A stretch of DNA of 64,000 nucleotides from positions 1 to 64,000 of the forward strand of contig DATKFG010000092.1 of NCBI GenBank assembly GCA_035511515.1. The letters run 5' to 3'. The translations under genes and the position numbers were made by a program. The number at the start of each line of letters is the position of its first letter. Within the stretch, counting starts at the first letter, position 1. Below, piece after piece: positions 61,597 to 64,000 of the stretch. The notes under the pieces were generated by a model. The model saw only the letters and a list, made by a program, of their open reading frames with translations. It had not been told where the DNA came from and ran no database searches. The stretch comes from VBCK01 sp035511515. GTDB lineage: Bacteria; Pseudomonadota; Gammaproteobacteria; Burkholderiales; Burkholderiaceae_F.

Positions 61597-62298
61597 GTGA
61601 TCTTGACCCGGGTTAAGTCGGAAGCCAGCAAGGGCGGGGAAACCACGGCCGGACAATTCGTCCGCGACCGCATCCTGAGCGCCGCTTTCGCGGCGTTCAC
61701 GGAACACGGTTACACGCAGGCCAGCACGCTGGACATTGCCACCCGCGCCAAGGTCTCCAAGCGCGAGCTGTACGCGCTGTTCGGGAGCAAGCAGCAGATG
61801 CTGGTTGCGTGCATCGCCGAGCGCGCCAAAAGGATGCGGCTGCCGGCGGAACGGCCCCCGCTGCGCGACCGCAAGGACCTGCATGCGGCGCTGGTCGCGT
61901 TCGGGTCGGTGCTGCTGGCCGAGATCAGCGATCCGGACGTGATCGCAGTGTTTCGCCTGGCCGTCGCCGAGGCCGACCGCACGGCCGAAGTGGCGCAGGC
62001 GCTCGACGTCTATGGACGCAAGGCGGCCCGCGCGGCGCTGCAGGAAATCCTGGAACAGGCGCAGTCGGCCAGCCTGCTGAACGGCGCCGATCCGGACCGG
62101 ATGGCCAGCCAGTTCATGGCGCTTCTATGGGAAGACCTGATGGTCGGGCTGATGCTCGGGGTCGCCGGCCGGCCCGGCCCGGGCGAAGTACGTCGGCGCG
62201 CGCGCGACGCCGCCGATGCGTTCCTGCGCCTTCATCCTGAACGCGATGACGCGCCCCTGCCCGCCTCGCGGGACCGGGGCGGGGCTCAGAACGTTTAA
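61597..62298 (+). CDS. TetR-family transcriptional regulator
   Basis: 233 residues. The N-terminal helix-turn-helix (about 20-65) reads RDRILSAAFAAFTEHGYTQA ... DIATRAKVSKRELYALFGSK, a clear TetR signature. The C-terminal ligand domain fits the TetR_C_AcrR-like type. The start is GTG 61597 or TTG 61603; AAGGGG suits TTG 61603 better. The divergent ABC exporter unit and the GGTACC boxes in the 84-base gap suggest it represses that unit and itself. The ligand may be the exported compound; this is inference. Confidence 0.9.
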   Translation: MILTRVKSEASKGGETTAGQFVRDRILSAAFAAFTEHGYTQASTLDIATRAKVSKRELYALFGSKQQMLVACIAERAKRMRLPAERPPLRDRKDLHAALVAFGSVLLAEISDPDVIAVFRLAVAEADRTAEVAQALDVYGRKAARAALQEILEQAQSASLLNGADPDRMASQFMALLWEDLMVGLMLGVAGRPGPGEVRRRARDAADAFLRLHPERDDAPLPASRDRGGAQNV

Positions 62299-62330
62299 GG
62301 CCCGGATTCAGCCCGTTCAAGGACTTAAAC
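62293..62330. other. Inverted repeat at the TetR stop codon
   Basis: GTTTAAG (62293-62299) and CTTAAAC (62324-62330) are perfect reverse complements 24 bases apart; the TetR stop TAA lies in the left arm. No T run follows. Possibly a weak terminator. Confidence 0.3.
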
Positions 62331-62363
62331 ACACCGTCGGCCGCACAGTGACTCCCGTCAAGA

Positions 62364-62380
62364 CCGGTGCGCCGCACCGG
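62364..62380. other. GC-rich hairpin upstream of small membrane protein gene
   Basis: CCGGTGC (62364-62370) and GCACCGG (62374-62380) with a 3-nt loop, 20 bases before the ATG at 62401. It could act as a terminator stem for TetR or as a leader structure that hides the ribosome binding site of the next gene. Confidence 0.35.
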
Positions 62381-62400
62381 CCGAATCCGGGAGACCGACG

Positions 62401-62598
62401 ATGAACCTCAATACCGCAAACCGCATCCAGTCCCGCCTGATGGGCGCCGCTGTCGCCGCACTGGCCTCCACGCTGGTGCTGACCAGCGTGCTGTGGCTGT
62501 TCTCGAGCGTCGAGACCGCACCGGTGTCACAAGCGCAACACCAGGTTCTGGTCAGTTCAAACGATCACGCCGGCGCCGAAGCAATCGGCGCCAGATAG
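62401..62598 (+). CDS. Small single-helix membrane protein
   Basis: 65 residues with one hydrophobic helix at about 14-35 (MGAAVAALASTLVLTSVLWL) and a short polar C-terminal part (SQAQHQVLVSSNDHAG). No family recognised. ATG 62401 follows GGGAGA at the right distance. Codon use matches its neighbours, so it is probably a real gene, but function is unknown. Confidence 0.55.
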   Translation: MNLNTANRIQSRLMGAAVAALASTLVLTSVLWLFSSVETAPVSQAQHQVLVSSNDHAGAEAIGAR

Positions 62599-62776
62599 GC
62601 GGTGGCGCCCTTCCATTGTGGCCCCAGTTTTGTGCATCCCGGACCGCTTCAGAAAAGCCTTCAGAGCGCTGGTCCCCGGCCGAAGGAGGTAGAGGGAAGC
62701 TGTCCGACCGTCGACCGGCCCGATCCGGATCATGCAGTGCGGCGAGCTGGTCGCGAACCCGAGGATTGGGCGTCAA

Positions 62777-64000
62777 ATGCCGATTGGAATGCCGGGAACC
62801 AGCCTTCGCCTGAAATTGACCGCCGCCTTTCTGGTGCTGTCGGCTTCGGTGCTGGCGGTCACGGTGACGGCGGTCGCGGAGCTGTTCGGCGCCACCCGGC
62901 GCGCCTGTCTTCTCGAGGCCGAGCACGTCGCCAATGCGATCGTCTCGGTCAGTACAGCGGACTTCCTCGGCCATGGCGAGGCACTTCGACGGCACGCCGC
63001 TGACCTGCACCGGCTGATGGGGCGCGACTTCTTCGTGGTCGGTGTGGATCGCAAGATCGTGGCGGACACCGAGCCCGACGAGGTCGGAAGGATATTCGGC
63101 GACGACCCGGGCAACGCGATAGGCCAGACCGTCGCGGACGGCCAACCCAGAACGTTCGTCGAGCCGGCCACGTCGGGCAGGCGCGAGCGCGAACAGCTGG
63201 TCGTTCCGATCCGGTTGCATCCGACCGACCCGGCCAGTCCCATCGTCGGAGCCGTGGTGCTTCAAGTGCTGGCCGCGGCACCGCGCGACATCTATGTCGC
63301 GGCAACCATCGGGCTGAGCCTGGCTCTTTTTGCGGCGATTTTCGGATGGCGCATCGCGGCGCGGGTCGCCCGCCCGCTGGCTGCCCTGAAAGCCGGTGTC
63401 GTCGCCATCGCGGAGGGCAAGTTCGACGCGAACGTCAGCGTGACCTCCAGCGACGAGCTCGGCATCCTGTGTGATGCGTTCAACCGGATGGCCGCGGACC
63501 TGAAGTCCAATCAGGACAAGCTGGCCCATGTTGCGCAGCACGACGCGCTCACGCAGCTGCCCAACCGCGTGCTGATCTATGACCGCCTGCAGCAGGTGCT
63601 CGCGCGCGCGCGCCGCCAGAGCGTGCAGGCCGCGGTCGTGCTGCTGGGTCTGGATCGTTTCAAGGCGATCAATGACACCCACGGCCACGCGGCCGGCGAC
63701 GACGTCCTCAAGCAGGTGTCGGAACGGCTGGAGGAGCGCCTTGGCTCCGAAGGCACGGTCGGGCGGCTGGGCGGCGACGAATTCGCGCTGGTCATGCCGG
63801 ATCTGGGCGATGCGCAGGACTGCTCCAATATCGCCGAAGCGCTGCTGGAGACGCTGGCCGCGCCGATCCGGATCCATCAGCACGAGATCTTCGTCACCGC
63901 CAGCATCGGGGTGGCCGTCTTTCCGTCGGACGGGGATGACGCCGACGCGCTGCTGAAGAACGCCTATGCCGCGATGGGCCGCGCCAAGGAACTCGGACGG
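62777..64000 (+). CDS. Membrane-bound diguanylate cyclase, cut by window end
   Basis: At least 408 residues, open at the window end. Helix 1 (about 13-34, LTAAFLVLSASVLAVTV), a periplasmic sensor domain (about 36-170), helix 2 (about 179-197, VAATIGLSLALFAAIFGW), a HAMP-like linker (about 198-250), and a GGDEF domain from about 260 with an intact active site GGDEF at 332-336 (GRLGGDEFALV). It makes cyclic di-GMP in response to an unknown signal. An EAL domain may follow beyond the window. ATG 62777 is taken, with ATG 62732 an in-frame alternative; neither has a strong ribosome binding site. Confidence 0.85.
   Translation, partial: MPIGMPGTSLRLKLTAAFLVLSASVLAVTVTAVAELFGATRRACLLEAEHVANAIVSVSTADFLGHGEALRRHAADLHRLMGRDFFVVGVDRKIVADTEPDEVGRIFGDDPGNAIGQTVADGQPRTFVEPATSGRREREQLVVPIRLHPTDPASPIVGAVVLQVLAAAPRDIYVAATIGLSLALFAAIFGWRIAARVARPLAALKAGVVAIAEGKFDANVSVTSSDELGILCDAFNRMAADLKSNQDKLAHVAQHDALTQLPNRVLIYDRLQQVLARARRQSVQAAVVLLGLDRFKAINDTHGHAAGDDVLKQVSERLEERLGSEGTVGRLGGDEFALVMPDLGDAQDCSNIAEALLETLAAPIRIHQHEIFVTASIGVAVFPSDGDDADALLKNAYAAMGRAKELGR

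Overview
The window is 64 kb of high-GC, densely packed proteobacterial chromosome. The gene content points to a betaproteobacterium, probably Burkholderiales-like: a fused indolepyruvate ferredoxin oxidoreductase, a YfcF-type glutathione transferase, PPK2, MCE/Mla transporters and a general secretory pathway cluster in the order KLMNDEF. I cannot place it at genus level from sequence alone. I saw no tRNA, rRNA, CRISPR array, transposase or phage gene. No stretch longer than about 300 bases lacks a gene.

Layout. (1) 1-8959: the 3' part of a type II secretion operon, gspKLMNDEF. GspD carries an unusual C-terminal SPOR domain, and gspK appears to start inside a dispersed repeat. (2) 9000-14430: a duplicated cassette of a DUF4124 secreted protein plus an LVIVD-repeat secreted protein. 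A secreted MORN protein lies between the two copies, both copies have a similar leader, and a 32-bp relic resembling the 3' end of gspF sits at the junction. (3) 14461-21800: an orphan ABC solute-binding protein, indolepyruvate oxidoreductase, PPK2, a small unknown protein, YfcF and a small helical periplasmic protein. (4) 21961-26529, minus strand: an MCE lipid-transport operon (STAS-MlaE fusion, MlaF, MlaD, PqiC-like lipoprotein) ending in a DedA-rhodanese fusion. (5) 26750-34135, plus strand: four secreted hydrolases (amidohydrolase, MetX-like alpha/beta hydrolase, DUF885 metalloprotein, M1 aminopeptidase).

(6) 34289-51961, minus strand: 18 genes, apparently one transcription unit of about 17.7 kb. 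This is the most interesting part. It joins a proton-channel motor (one TolQ/ExbB, two ExbD/TolR), a TonB-like AgmX/PglI-tail protein, three TPR proteins and two outer-membrane barrels to a redox set. The barrels and motor resemble the Agl-Glt machinery of Myxococcus. The redox set contains ApbE, a HzsA-related c-type cytochrome lipoprotein, a second cytochrome-like lipoprotein, TlpA, DUF4266 and DUF3570. One ExbD has Asn where the proton-carrying Asp is expected.

(7) 52186-55458, minus: a second MCE set (MlaE, MlaD, lipoprotein, hydrolase) without an ATPase. (8) 55541-57157: an alpha/beta hydrolase and a lipoprotein. (9) 57170-62298: a LolCDE/MacB-like ABC exporter with a LolA-like protein and an outer-membrane barrel, divergent from a TetR regulator; the shared promoter region holds four GGTACC boxes. 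(10) 62401-64000: a small membrane protein and the start of a membrane-bound diguanylate cyclase cut by the window end. Four copies of a roughly 130-bp GC-rich inverted-repeat element lie at 1, 21822, 29353 and 34161.
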